Below, in pieces: positions 1 to 10,398 of a stretch of DNA of 64,000 nt. The stretch is from Misgurnus anguillicaudatus (Eukaryota; Chordata; Actinopteri; Cypriniformes; Cobitidae). The first letter of the stretch is position 1. Each line of letters opens with the position of its first letter. The stretch spans positions 36,056,001-36,120,000 of the forward strand of contig NC_073340.2 of the NCBI RefSeq assembly GCF_027580225.2, written 5' to 3'. Both the position numbers and the translations under genes were made by a program. The notes under the pieces were generated by a model, which saw only the letters and a list, made by a program, of their open reading frames with translations, was not told the origin of the DNA and did no database searches.

Positions 1-325
1 TAAAAAAAAAACAAGCATTACTGTAGTAAACAAATAATATGATAAAAAATCATAGACAAAAATGCTTGGTACCCTTACACGTTATATTTTATTATTGCAC
101 AATAATTCGAAGCAATCAATGCTAACATGAGCTCTCAGCGAGGCGTCTGCACCTGTCAACAGCTATTTTCTTTCCCCAAACTGCTTCAGCTGTCTCAGAG
201 TTTAAGGATTCCTTCTCCATTGCTTTTCTATTCTTAACATTTTTAGCTAAGCATGTTTTAAGTCTAAATTTGCTAAGTGTTCACCTGTACAATCCAAAGA
301 AGTGATAGGCCTAATCCAAAATCTA

Positions 326-489
326 GTGTTGTAGTCAAGACCACCTAAACCGAGACCAAGTCATGACCAAGACCAAGACAGGCTGAGACCAAGTCAAAAC
401 CAAGACCAGTCCAAGTCACTGCACTAAAACACTTATGATAAAATGTGAAATATGCATATGATTAGGCACTTCTTATCTGTGTGCGTGTG

Positions 490-538
<49 letters not shown>

Positions 539-818
539 CTGGTAATTATCACGTTGTGGGGACCAATTGTCTCCACAAACATAGGAATACGAATGTTTTT
601 GTGACCTTGTGGGGACATTTTGATGTCCCCATGAGGAAACAAGCTTATAAATCAAACGGAATGATGTTTCTTGAAAATGTGAAGTAGTAGAAGGGTTTCT
701 GTGATGGTTGGGGTTAGGGAATGGGGTAGGTTAGGGGAATAGAATATGCAGTTTGTACAGTATAAAATGCATTACGTCTATGGAATGTCCCGACAAAACA
801 TGGATACCAGTGTGTGTG

Positions 819-850
<32 letters not shown>

Positions 851-1235
851 TGCATGCGTGTGTGTATGCCATCAGAGAAGTTGATAAAATAATCAAAGGC
901 ATTGCAGATATGTGGGAATTTATTTTTGTCTATAAGCAAATAAAAGTGAACAAACACTAAAGAGCTGAAATCAACTTAACCATTTAGTCTTTCCATGGCT
1001 TGTCATCCACTCGTGTTTTTAGTAATAAATTAGAAAAATTGTCATTGGGAGAAACTTAAACAATGCTTAAACAATGCCAACATCATATGCCAAACCTGAA
1101 AAAAAACAGATTTTTTTTAAATTAATGATAAAAAATAAATTTGTGATGTGCCGTAGTTGTGGTCTTGACCGGTTTTGAAATAAAAATTCTGAGTCCTCTT
1201 TGTCTGAGACCGAGACGAGACGAGCAGCTTGGCTA
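326..1235. repeat. Possible degenerate hAT remnant (CAAGACC repeats)
   Basis: AGTGTTGTAGTCAAGACC near 326 followed by ACCAAGACCAAGAC words, with TGTGGTCTTGACC and GAGACCGAGACGAGAC at 1155-1225. Ends are not defined. Bases 1-325 show nothing I can name. Confidence 0.3.
478..866. repeat. (GT)n-bracketed fish repeat
   Basis: (GT)n at 478-536 and (GT/GCGT)n at 811-866 bracket 275 bp containing GTGGGGACC, GTGGGGACATTTTGATGTCC and GGTTGGGGTTAGGG, a repeat type I recall as common in teleosts. Downstream of the visible part of copy A, probably in an intron. Confidence 0.6.
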
Positions 1236-1553
1236 AGCTAAGCTAAGCTAAACATGTGCTCATGCTGCCTCCTTTTATGGCTAGATCCTTATTCAGACCA
1301 GGAAAAAAGATATTCACACATTAAACACTGGAATAAAATGGAACAGACAACATGTAAAACCTATTAAAACTCAAATATACTGAGTGGTTAAAACTGTGTG
1401 ACAGTGTTAAAAGGGTACCAACAAATCACATCTGTAATTTATCTCCCTGTTTCACTTACACAAAGTGTAAGTTTTTCATTTTTGGGTGAATTATTTCTTA
1501 AATAAAAATATGTCACACGTGAGCTCATAAAAAGAAGCAGTACAATACTTTAC

Positions 1554-4500
1554 CAGTGATTGTGATGGGCGTAGTAATTGACTCTATGTGCGGAGTCTCA
1601 GTGGTGATGCCTGTGACTTCTGTGATAGAAACATTTATTATCAATGGCAATTATTATTATTATAAAATTATTATATTATTTATTATCAATGGCAAACAGA
1701 AAATGAGAAATGAATTCTTTACCTGCACAGTAAGCAGAAATGCCTATTGGTCTGACAAACTCATAAACATAGTAATTTCCTGGACATGCTTTGACTTGTA
1801 TGGGATGAAATTTTATACCACAACAGTCTTCCCATGCAGACATACAGACAAATCGTGTGACCACTCCATCTTCCAGCTTTGGATGAGGATCTTTCAGCCA
1901 CAGTGGGCAATAAGTGCCACAATGCCACTGAGTAACACACGACTCTGACATCTGAGCACTCTGACCATTGATGAAAAGTCTGTACCAGCCATTCCAATTG
2001 ACAAAATAATCAGACATGGTTTGGTTGCTGAAGTAATAGTGATAATTATCAATGGATCTCCAGGGTTCATCCAGACTGGTGTAGCTATCGCAGGGGTCAA
2101 CACTTGGAGTTTTGAACGCAACTATTATGAAAAGCAGAAGGTGTGCATTAATAAATAGAGATGCTTTCAAAAATGATGCCATATTCTTTCTTAATTATTG
2201 GCATGGTATCGTTAAAGGTTTTGGCTATTGGCTATGACTGACTATGATATCTGTCTGACCTGATATCATTGTCTATAACGCAGTATATTGACATACCTTT
2301 GCAAGGTCATGTCTGCAAATCAGTTCATGATAAACATGCAAAGCCAATAAGCAGTATGAAGTACCTGCACAATATACAGGGTCTGCAATTGATAAATTTG
2401 GTCTGGTGAGTTTGTAGACATAATAATCTCCAGGACAAGCTTTGACTTGGATTGGGTTTGATGTGAAACGACTGCACTGGTCAAAATAAGAGCCGTAGAC
2501 TTCACGAGTAACAACTCCATCTTCTACTCCAGGATGAGAACCACCAAGCCAAAGAGAAGTATAACCCCCACATGCCATGGAAGAAACACACCAGTCGGGC
2601 ATCTGAGCACTCAATCCATTGATGAAGAGTCGATACCAGCCATCCCATTTAACCATAGTGTCATCATGTCCAAATGTAAATCCATACCAATACCAGTAAT
2701 GGAGTGTGCTCCTCCAGTTGTTGTCCAGTATGTTGTAGTTTGAGCATGGGTCACCTGAGATTAAAATAAAGTTATATTTTAAAGAGGTGTGCCACTGCAT
2801 GACAGGATAATTGGCATGTACAGGGCAGTCGTGGGCTAATGGTTATAGAGTCGAGCTTTTAACCCAAAAGTAGCTGGTTTGAGTCTCACTGTTTTATATG
2901 TTTTATTTAATACCGTACGCATTACCTACTGGGTACATTCACTAGTAGGTCCATAGTAACTGAATGAAACAGGACTGTAAAATAAAGTGCTGCATTTTAC
3001 AAAGTTATTAAACAAGACCTACCACCTAAGTTAAAGCATAGTATAAATATACCCCTGTGACTTATATTAACTAGTAAAACCATAAAATAAGATGCATTGC
3101 TGCGGATAATGTATATTGTACATTAATTTGTAAGTACAGAAGTGTTTCTTGTTATTTACTGTATACCTATACTATAAGTATGCATCTGGTATTACCCAGT
3201 ACTTATTTAGAGTTAGATAATAACTACCAAGTATGTACCACTGGTAAGTACAGTAATGATACCATTTAATTACCATGTACATACTTAAAAGTAAGTACCA
3301 CACATTTGTCTGTAAGTACAACATATTTACAATATATGTACAAGGTAAGTACACATACTGTAAAATAAACATCACTTTTATATTTCAAACAAAGTATTGA
3401 AAAGCATTTAAAAATAAATGATTTCTTAGTCCTTTATGTATGTTGGCTAAATTGTCTGATCTTGGTGTGAGATAACAAATCACGTGTTCCATTCGCTTCC
3501 ACCGAAAATGAATCACTTTGTTTCCATCAGATCGATCCTTCACAGCCTTGGCTATCCCAAGATTCAAGTGTATATTTTGCAAATGAAAGGTCCTTTTTTT
3601 AGTATAATAAATTATATTTTAATGAGGTGAAGTAATATTATTGCTGCAATACTGTGCATGTAGGTGACGCTTCGTGGACTTTAGAGGCTGCGGCCTTCGA
3701 ATTAGGATGCACCCAGTCATGTGAGAAGCTTACACATACAGTAGGAAACTGATTGAGACATGTAACAAGAACTGACAATGACATTACGATAAACACATTC
3801 TGGAAAAAAAATGAATATAACAGGCAAAGAACTCAAATAGGACAGGACAATAACACATCTCATCTGCAGATGTGATGCTTGCTTTGCGAATCAACAGCAC
3901 ACACAAAAAAAAGAGATAATATTTAAACTTGCATAGTGGTGCCGGTGCCGACTCGTTGATGCATCGCAGCAGAGGGTTAATGCTGCATCTACGCATGTAT
4001 GTCTATGGTCTACACGTTATACATAAAATAGCAACACTGAACTCTTGCACTGATGTCAGGGAGCTGTTGAAAAGTTATGTTGCAGTGTTGTTTAAATTTG
4101 CTTGCAGTGTTTATAGACTTTATTTAAATTCAATTCCTTTGTTTTAGAGAAATTTAAATAGTTTTGAACCTCAGATAGAAAAATGCTGTCTTTAATCCAA
4201 AGGTCATTTAATCTGTAAGAATTAAATCGAATAACGAATACCTACTCAAGGTGAAGCTGGATCCAGTAATCATAGCTGGAGTTGTTGTGGGAATCGTCTG
4301 TGATATAGTGCTGATGTCTAAAGAAAACATGTCACTTAGGTGATGACTCAAGTCATTTTTAAACTTTTGACAAGAAGACTTAAAAGAAAAGCTTTACCTG
4401 TGCAGTATCCTGAACAATAGTATAGACCTGAATTGTATGGATTCACAAGTTCATAGACGTAGTAATTTCCTGGACAGGCTTTAACTCTGATGGGTTCATA

Positions 4501-7150
4501 CTCAACATCACAGCAACTACCAATATTATTTGCCGCACAGACCTCACGGGTCACCACCCCATCTTCTATCTGAGGGTGAGAACCATTGAGCCACAGACCG
4601 AAGCCTGCATTACAGCTGAATGGATCAACACAGCTCTCTGGCATTTGGATGTTCATCCCATAATGATAAAGTCGGTACCAGCCATTCCAGGAGAAATCGC
4701 TGTCACAAATTATCAAATTACTTTCAGTTGTTGCTCTCCAGGGACGATCCAGAGACTCATAGTTGTAACAGGGATCATTGGTGATGCTGCTGAAGTCAAC
4801 TATCATGAAGAAAAGAGGTGTTAGCAAAAGCAGCGTTAGAGGATTGGTGACAAGGTGGTGACAGAAAAAAACAGCACCTCACCTGGTCAACAGAAACAAA
4901 AATAAGAGAATCACAACATATGTTGGGTGTGATCCTTATGCAATGATCAAGCACTGGTGTCAAAAGTATTCACATTCATTACTCAGGTAGAAGTATAAAT
5001 ACTGTATCAGGGTTTAAAAAGACTTCTGTAGACGTTGAAGTATTAACTCAAGCTTTTTACTCAAGTAAAAGTGTAAAAGTACTGGTTTCAAAACTACTTT
5101 AAGTATACAAGTAAAAGTAATGTAAGGAAAAAATGCCATTAAGGACATTAAGGACAAAAGGACATAGTGCCACAGGGGCCTATTGTGCACTACCCCACCT
5201 CCTCAAAAAAACATTTTCTAAACGCCATAATGACTTTAATGTTATATCAAAATGTTAAAGTTAAAAAATGTCAATGCACTGACATGAAGTTAAAAAATGC
5301 AGCATGAAGTTAAAACAACTGGGTTTGCAAGTCAATTCAACCTTTAAGTTTTGACTTAAAAAAATTTTGACATAACTTGAACTTAATCTTTTAAGTTAAA
5401 GTAACATAAAAATATATGTTGATTTGACAAAAAATGCTGCATTTTTACAGGGTGTTTCTCAAATATATTTAGTTTTTTATCTTCATATATTAACAAATAT
5501 TTCAAAATGTATTGCAGGGGCAATAAATACATTTCTAATTTTACAACCCATATGGCAAAAAAAAATCATCCAGTTCGTTATGACTTATACTGTAAGGCAG
5601 AATCATGTTTTCAGACACATTTATGTTATAATGAGAAACACCCTTTGCAACAGTAAAATGATGAGAGTATGTTACCATCTATTGTATTTGTATTTGTATT
5701 GCATCAAATTATTCATTTTGGAGCAAAATTTATCTTAAAATACATTTAATACAAATGAAAACTCATGAAAGTGTTTGACCCTTCTGTCATGTTGTCACTG
5801 AAAGGAAGGTTCTTATTGGCAGTTCTGCTAAATAAATGTGTTGATTATTTATTTAAGTTTTTGCTCCTGTATAGCTCAGTAGAGCATTGCGTTAGCAGCG
5901 CAAAAGGTCATATGTTCGAACCCAGGGAACACACGTTAATAAATGTATACATTGTAAGTACTTTTTTAGGCTTACTTCTTTAATGGAATCTTCCTGATTT
6001 AATCATGTAAAATTAATGCTTTTCTTTACATGTTATTATATACACCATATTATGATGAGCAAGTAAGACAAGACTGGCATTAGCACAGTTGAGTGAATTA
6101 ACACACATCCTGATTTTCATTGTGTCACCTACAGTCTAAACACAAGCAGCACTCTTCTGAAAAGTGGTAACTACAAAAAAAGGTACATGCACATTAAACA
6201 TTAAAAAAAGTGTTTATTTTTAGTTAAAAACACATCAAATGTTTTATTTCAAATTTTACTTTTCAAATGCCGTCCCATGCAAAGCATGAACTACAACTCC
6301 AATGCCTAGTTAGTTATGTCAACCAAAACCATTATAATGTAGATTGAACACAAACTTATTAAGTTAATTTCCTTTTTACAAATTTAAGTGGATCATACAT
6401 GATAAAGTTAAGTTGAATTTAAATTATTCCAATTACTCACATTTCTATGTTTTTTTTAACTCAAATTTTGTTTAAAAAACAAGAATTAATTTTTTTAATA
6501 TAGTTTAGTGATTTTATTTCGTTAAATCTACTAAGGAATATAACCATTTTACAGTGTACGTGATGTACAGAGCCGTGTCATGAGAATGTGTCCAGTTAAG
6601 ATTCTTATCTGCACTTGCATCAATGTTTGCTATGTCTTTCAGTACTGAGAGGTTTGCTGTACTTTGGAATTTGTTCCTAGAAAGATTTTAACAAGAAGAG
6701 TTTTTTTCACTACTGTACTTAATCGTATTTATTTTTATCCTTTCCATGTCTAACCTCAGTTTCTAACTATACCAAAAACAGACGATGTTGTAAAATCAGA
6801 GACTGTCAGTCCATAAAAAATATCCATGTTTAATACTCTTTAGAAGTAATACTCTGTACAGAAAGCAATGGATCTTAAAAAAAGAAGTAAATGTTATTAC
6901 AGTAAAGATGATATGAAGTAGAAGATTGATTACAGTACCTGATGCTTGTCCATTGCTAATTTCACCTGTTAAACACAAAATATAATCACAATGATTTAAT
7001 GTCTGGAAATGCCAGTCACTTCACATTTATTATTACAGTGTCTTTCTAAACCACAACTCTGGGTCTTCAGGTGTGTATTTAAAGATGTGTTAAACACTCA
7101 CCACAAATCAACAACAGCAGACACACAGATAATGAGATTAAAACCCTCAT
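1554..7150 (-). CDS. GP2/uromodulin-like glycoprotein, copy A (3' end beyond left edge)
   Basis: Multi-exon gene read right to left. Coding exons: 7150-7102 (ATG and signal peptide MRVLISLSVCLLLLICG), 6965-6939, 4799-4398 (D8C), 4317-4246 (Thr/Ser linker), 2754-2365 (D8C), 2121-1723 (D8C) and 1619-1554 (Thr/Ser linker). All have AG/GT borders and all joins are phase 1, giving about 468 codons open to the edge of what I can see. D8C modules (motifs DPC, WNGWYRL, KACPGNYYVYE) occur in uromodulin and GP2, which are secreted or GPI-anchored epithelial proteins that bind bacterial fimbriae in mammals. The EGF and ZP exons expected downstream would lie left of position 1. Compared with copy B it lacks the first D8C exon, and its last D8C has Ser where B has Cys. 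Family assignment is strong; the exact orthologue is not known. Confidence 0.85.
1723..2121 (-). CDS. Copy A exon: D8C module 3 (beta subtype, missing one Cys)
   Basis: 399-nt phase 1-1 exon with VDPCDSYTSLDEPWRS, NWNGWYRLFINGQSAQM, the Cys pair in WEDCCGIKF, and KACPGNYYVYEFVRP. The residue matching the Cys of MCDYN in copy B is Ser here (MSDYF; TGT versus TCT), which leaves an odd number of Cys in the module. Confidence 0.9.
2365..2754 (-). CDS. Copy A exon: D8C module 2 (alpha subtype)
   Basis: 390-nt phase 1-1 exon starting GDPCSNYNILDNNW. It has VKWDGWYRLFINGLSAQMPDWC, GSHPGVEDGVVTREV, and SNPIQVKACPGDYYVYKLT. It lacks both the Cys before WxGWYR and the adjacent Cys pair of the beta subtype, so one disulfide appears to be lost as a pair. 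It splices directly to the next D8C exon. Confidence 0.9.
2915..3370 (+). repeat. GTAAGTACA-rich interspersed repeat (intron of copy A)
   Basis: Same family as 61000-61566, including the common end ACACATACTGTAAAATAAA. It lies between two exons of copy A. Confidence 0.7.
3371..4245. other. Intron of copy A, no feature seen
   Basis: AT-rich with no coding or repeat signature I recognise. Confidence 0.5.
4398..4799 (-). CDS. Copy A exon: D8C module 1 (beta subtype)
   Basis: 402-nt phase 1-1 exon. It carries NDPCYNYESLDRPW near the start, a Cys before SWNGWYRLYHYG, an adjacent Cys pair (GSCCDVEY), ACPGNYYVYELV and ends in YCSGYCTG before the GT donor. It is the counterpart of copy B exon 18322-17930. 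It follows the 27-nt exon 2 directly, so the alpha-type exon present in B at this place is absent. Confidence 0.9.
4952..6560. repeat. Intron of copy A filled with repeat fragments
   Basis: 4952-5120 resembles a hAT end (GTCAAAAGTATTCACATTCA, CTCAAGTAAAAGTG). 5270-5460 and 6190-6560 are AT-rich, MITE-like stretches (AAATGCTGCATTTTTACAG and ATTTTACAGTG ends). The alpha D8C exon of copy B would be expected in this intron but is not there. Confidence 0.4.
5863..5935 (+). repeat. tRNA-Ala-derived SINE head
   Basis: TATAGCTCAGTAGAGCATTG (A box), GCGTTAGCAGCGC anticodon arm with AGC, and GGTCATATGTTCGAACC (B box). The acceptor stem pairs poorly and no CCA end is seen, so it is a SINE remnant and not a working tRNA gene. 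Confidence 0.65.
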
Positions 7151-7223
7151 TGTGACAAACCTGCAACTCCTGCACCTGCACAGAAATGATGTACATATAC
7201 TGCACATATATATTAAATGCGTC

Positions 7224-8341
7224 CAAGGCTTTGAACCGGTTCACGAACGAAAACAAAAACCAGAAACTTTTGATGTTTTGCAAGGAACAGACATGAAAAT
7301 ACTTTATATATGTTCTGGAACAGAAACGTTTATTTAAAATAATGGTAACCAATTAATAACGTTATTTTTTTCCATTCTTTGACAAGATTTCTGTGCAATA
7401 CTCAATGAAGTTCACTTCTAGTCATTGTTGACTCGTCTGAGAAATGAGAAGCTTGCCACCAGCAAGTAGTCTACTCAAGCCCAAGTCTCTAATGCTCAAT
7501 CATAAAAGGTAAATATTGTAGTCTACCAAGTATCTCAAGATGTTTGTTTTTTACTAATTAGTGGTGCAAAGGATCGCAGTTGATCCGTGATCCGTACAGA
7601 TCACGACCCACGGTTCGACTCGCATGCGATTCACGGACTAATACGCAAATTTAAATAGAGTGAAAGTTGATCATTTGCACGTGTTTCAAAGGTTTGCAAA
7701 TGTTCACACTTAAGTGATTTTAAACAATTTTACCACTAAAAGACGCTAAAGTGAGCAATTTTCTGTACGCACTACGCACATGCGGTTGAATGTGTCTGGT
7801 CCAACTCCGCCCTTCAAAGATCAGAACTCTTGATGTGTAAACTTGAGAGAGAGAGATGCGGTATACTGTGTCTCATACTGTAGTCCAGTAAAATACATTT
7901 GGTAAATAAAGCACTGAAAAGCAACGTAATTTACACTTTATGTGGAGCGACTGTTTATGCTGCATTTTCTTCCCGAAGCGCCGTTTGGCATTCGTCCTCC
8001 GTCTGTGTATGTATGCGTGTTTAAGTGCACTTAACAAATGTGGGCATGTCAGAATTACAGTTACGCCGCTTACATAATGTAGCCTTTTTTAATGTTTGAT
8101 GACAAGATAGAGACTTATGGAAAATTATGTAGACTAATAATTTAAGGTTAAAGTCCTAATGATCAGCATACTTATTTGTATGTCCCACAGCTGACATGGA
8201 ACGTTATTAACCGGTTCAGGAACTTAATTTTTTTGTTCTAACCGGTTCAGGAACATCTATTTTAGGGTTGACCCGAAAACTTTAAAATACTGTTTCTGTT
8301 CGGAACGAACCAACTGGGGAAAAATTCTGGTTCAAAGCCCC
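7224..8341. mobile_element. hAT-like element in copy A 5'UTR intron
   Basis: CAAGGCTTTGAACCGGTTC at left and CTGGTTCAAAGCCCC at right form imperfect inverted ends; AACCGGTTCAGGAAC repeats lie near the right end. No clean target duplication found. A second repeat (GGTGCAAAGGATCGCAG...) appears nested from 7560. Confidence 0.5.
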
Positions 8342-8398
8342 TATACATATTTTTTTTTGCTATATAAATAAAATATTTCAAAAAATACTTAACATTAC

Positions 8399-8465
8399 CT
8401 GAGATTAAATGGTACCGCAGAGCAAATTCAAGGATTTTCTCTCCTCTGCATGCAGTTGAAGTGCT
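8399..8465 (-). other. Copy A 5' noncoding exon (donor side clear)
   Basis: The minus strand ends ATCTCAG|GTAATG at 8399, and the preceding 30 bases (CTCTGC, GTAC, ATTTAATCTCAG) match the equivalent sequence upstream of copy B (ending 21809). Conservation between paralogues next to a good donor suggests a 5'UTR exon spliced over a 1.2 kb intron to the ATG exon. The right boundary, i.e. the transcription start, is a guess. A TATA-like GATAAAGAG lies just upstream near 8490. Confidence 0.5.
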
Positions 8466-8680
8466 TTACTGGAACCAGAAGTCATCTCTTTATCATACTG
8501 TAAACCAGTTTGTCTTCACGTGACATGAAAACATTTGTCCACTTTAGAAATTTGCTTCCTCATTCACTTGCTTTTTGCATGAATAGATTTGAAAAGATTG
8601 ACTGACTGATGACAGTTAAATTATGATGTTAAGTTTATATCAGTTTTTAGCAATGAAGGCTATCGGGCTACATTACCTTA

Positions 8681-8881
8681 GGGGCTGTTTCCCAGACAGG
8701 GATTAATCCAGGATAGGGAATTTCAGTAGTTTACCTTACAAAAAACAATACTGCATGTGCATCTTCAGAAAAAAACAAGGTCACTGATAAGATGTCAGTG
8801 CAAGGTGTTTTTAAAACTAAGGCATCTCAAGCATGCATTTTAGTCTGGGACTAGGATAAGCCCTGTCCAGGAAACCACCCC
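8681..8881. repeat. 201-bp MITE between copies A and B
   Basis: GGGGCTGTTTCCCAGACAGG against CCTGTCCAGGAAACCACCCC. The remaining intergenic sequence 8882-9870 is AT-rich with nothing recognised. Confidence 0.65.
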
Positions 8882-10005
8882 ATAATGACATAATTTCATC
8901 ACATCTTTAATTTAAAAAATACATTATTTTAAAGCAGCTTTACATATGATGGTCCAATGAACAACCCAAAGATGCATGTTTTTGCTAAATGTCACCAAGC
9001 CAAATAGTGAACACTGTGAAATTATAATTTTGAGATTATCGATTGATTTCAATCATTGATTTTACTTAAATGTTTAATCTTTTACATGATCTTACTCAGT
9101 CTATATTAAAGATATCAAGGTCTTTGATCTATCAATCAATGTTTTTCAAATTGTTTTTAAACACAAAGAACTATACTAAAATTATGTTGCATTTAAGATT
9201 CATAAATGTTTATAATTTGTAATCATTCATTTATCAGCCATCTATAGAAACATTATTTTTTATTTATTTAAAGTAATAGATACTGCATATTCTGCCATAT
9301 GTTCACTATTTAGGTATTTTCCACTTTATCCACATTATAATACTGTCAGAAGTTTTATGCACTTTTTAATGGTCAATTCTTTAACATTCACTGCACAAAT
9401 ATGGAGTAATGTTAAACATTTGTTAAATGCTAAAATATAGTTCACATAACCTGTTATTTAAAAATATGTGATTTATGAATATCCTGTAGCCTATTTTTTA
9501 TTGCTGCATTATATCTTAAGACATCGTAGCTGATGAGAAGCACAAAACTAGAAGGAAACAAATAGGCAGTTATTTTTAGAAACTTGTGCTTATCAGTGAC
9601 TGAATTTTTTTTTTTTTAACTGGTTAGTCAACATTTCCAACATGTCCAAGTACATGACAGTGCCAGAATATTTTCTTTACAACAATAACTTCTCCACTTA
9701 CTAATCTTCTATTATTTAGCATTACAAAAATATCCTCATATCATTTCATCTGTTAGAATAGATTTACATAAACTGATATTATAATACACATATTTATCTT
9801 TCACAGAACTTCAGCAAAACTCTTTTGAGATCTTCTGTTTCTGCATGAAGTCAATAAACATGAGTCTGAGGATCTTTATTCCTGCAATTCATCTTTAAAA
9901 AAACTATAAGGTTAATTTATTGTAAAATAATAACTATTATAATCCTTATAAGTCATTATCGATGAATATAAGCAATAAGCTAACAACGTTTTAATAAGGC
10001 AAGAA

Positions 10006-10011
10006 TTTATT
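10006..10011 (-). terminator. Possible polyadenylation signal of copy B
   Basis: AATAAA on the minus strand, 54 nt past the TAG stop at 10065. A second one occurs near 9876. Sequence match only. Confidence 0.3.
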
Positions 10012-10064
10012 AAATGAGATTAAATGATATGCATGTAAAAGTTTGCTCTGTTTTTTGTAGAAAT

Positions 10065-10357
10065 CTACTGAAGGAAGGGAAGAAAACTCAGAGAAACAAG
10101 CAACACCATCCGAGAACTATACAAACATGAAGCCACAGACATAATCTTCATTTGATTTAAGATATCTGTGAGGAGGAAAAATAATGTAACAGTGAAATGA
10201 TACTGTGGATCCAGTGATTTATAAATAAGAAAACATCTGAAATCTTCACCTGTGTTTCCATCAGACCTAATCAGAGGACCCATGGATATGGAGGAACTGT
10301 CATGGATATCCAGAGATCTGCGGGCCCTCCGCTGATATCCAGGGACACAGGACTGAG

Positions 10358-10398
<41 letters not shown>

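Noticed and set aside
5863..5935. tRNA-Ala gene
   Set aside because: Internal promoter boxes are present but stems are mismatched and it continues into SINE-like sequence.
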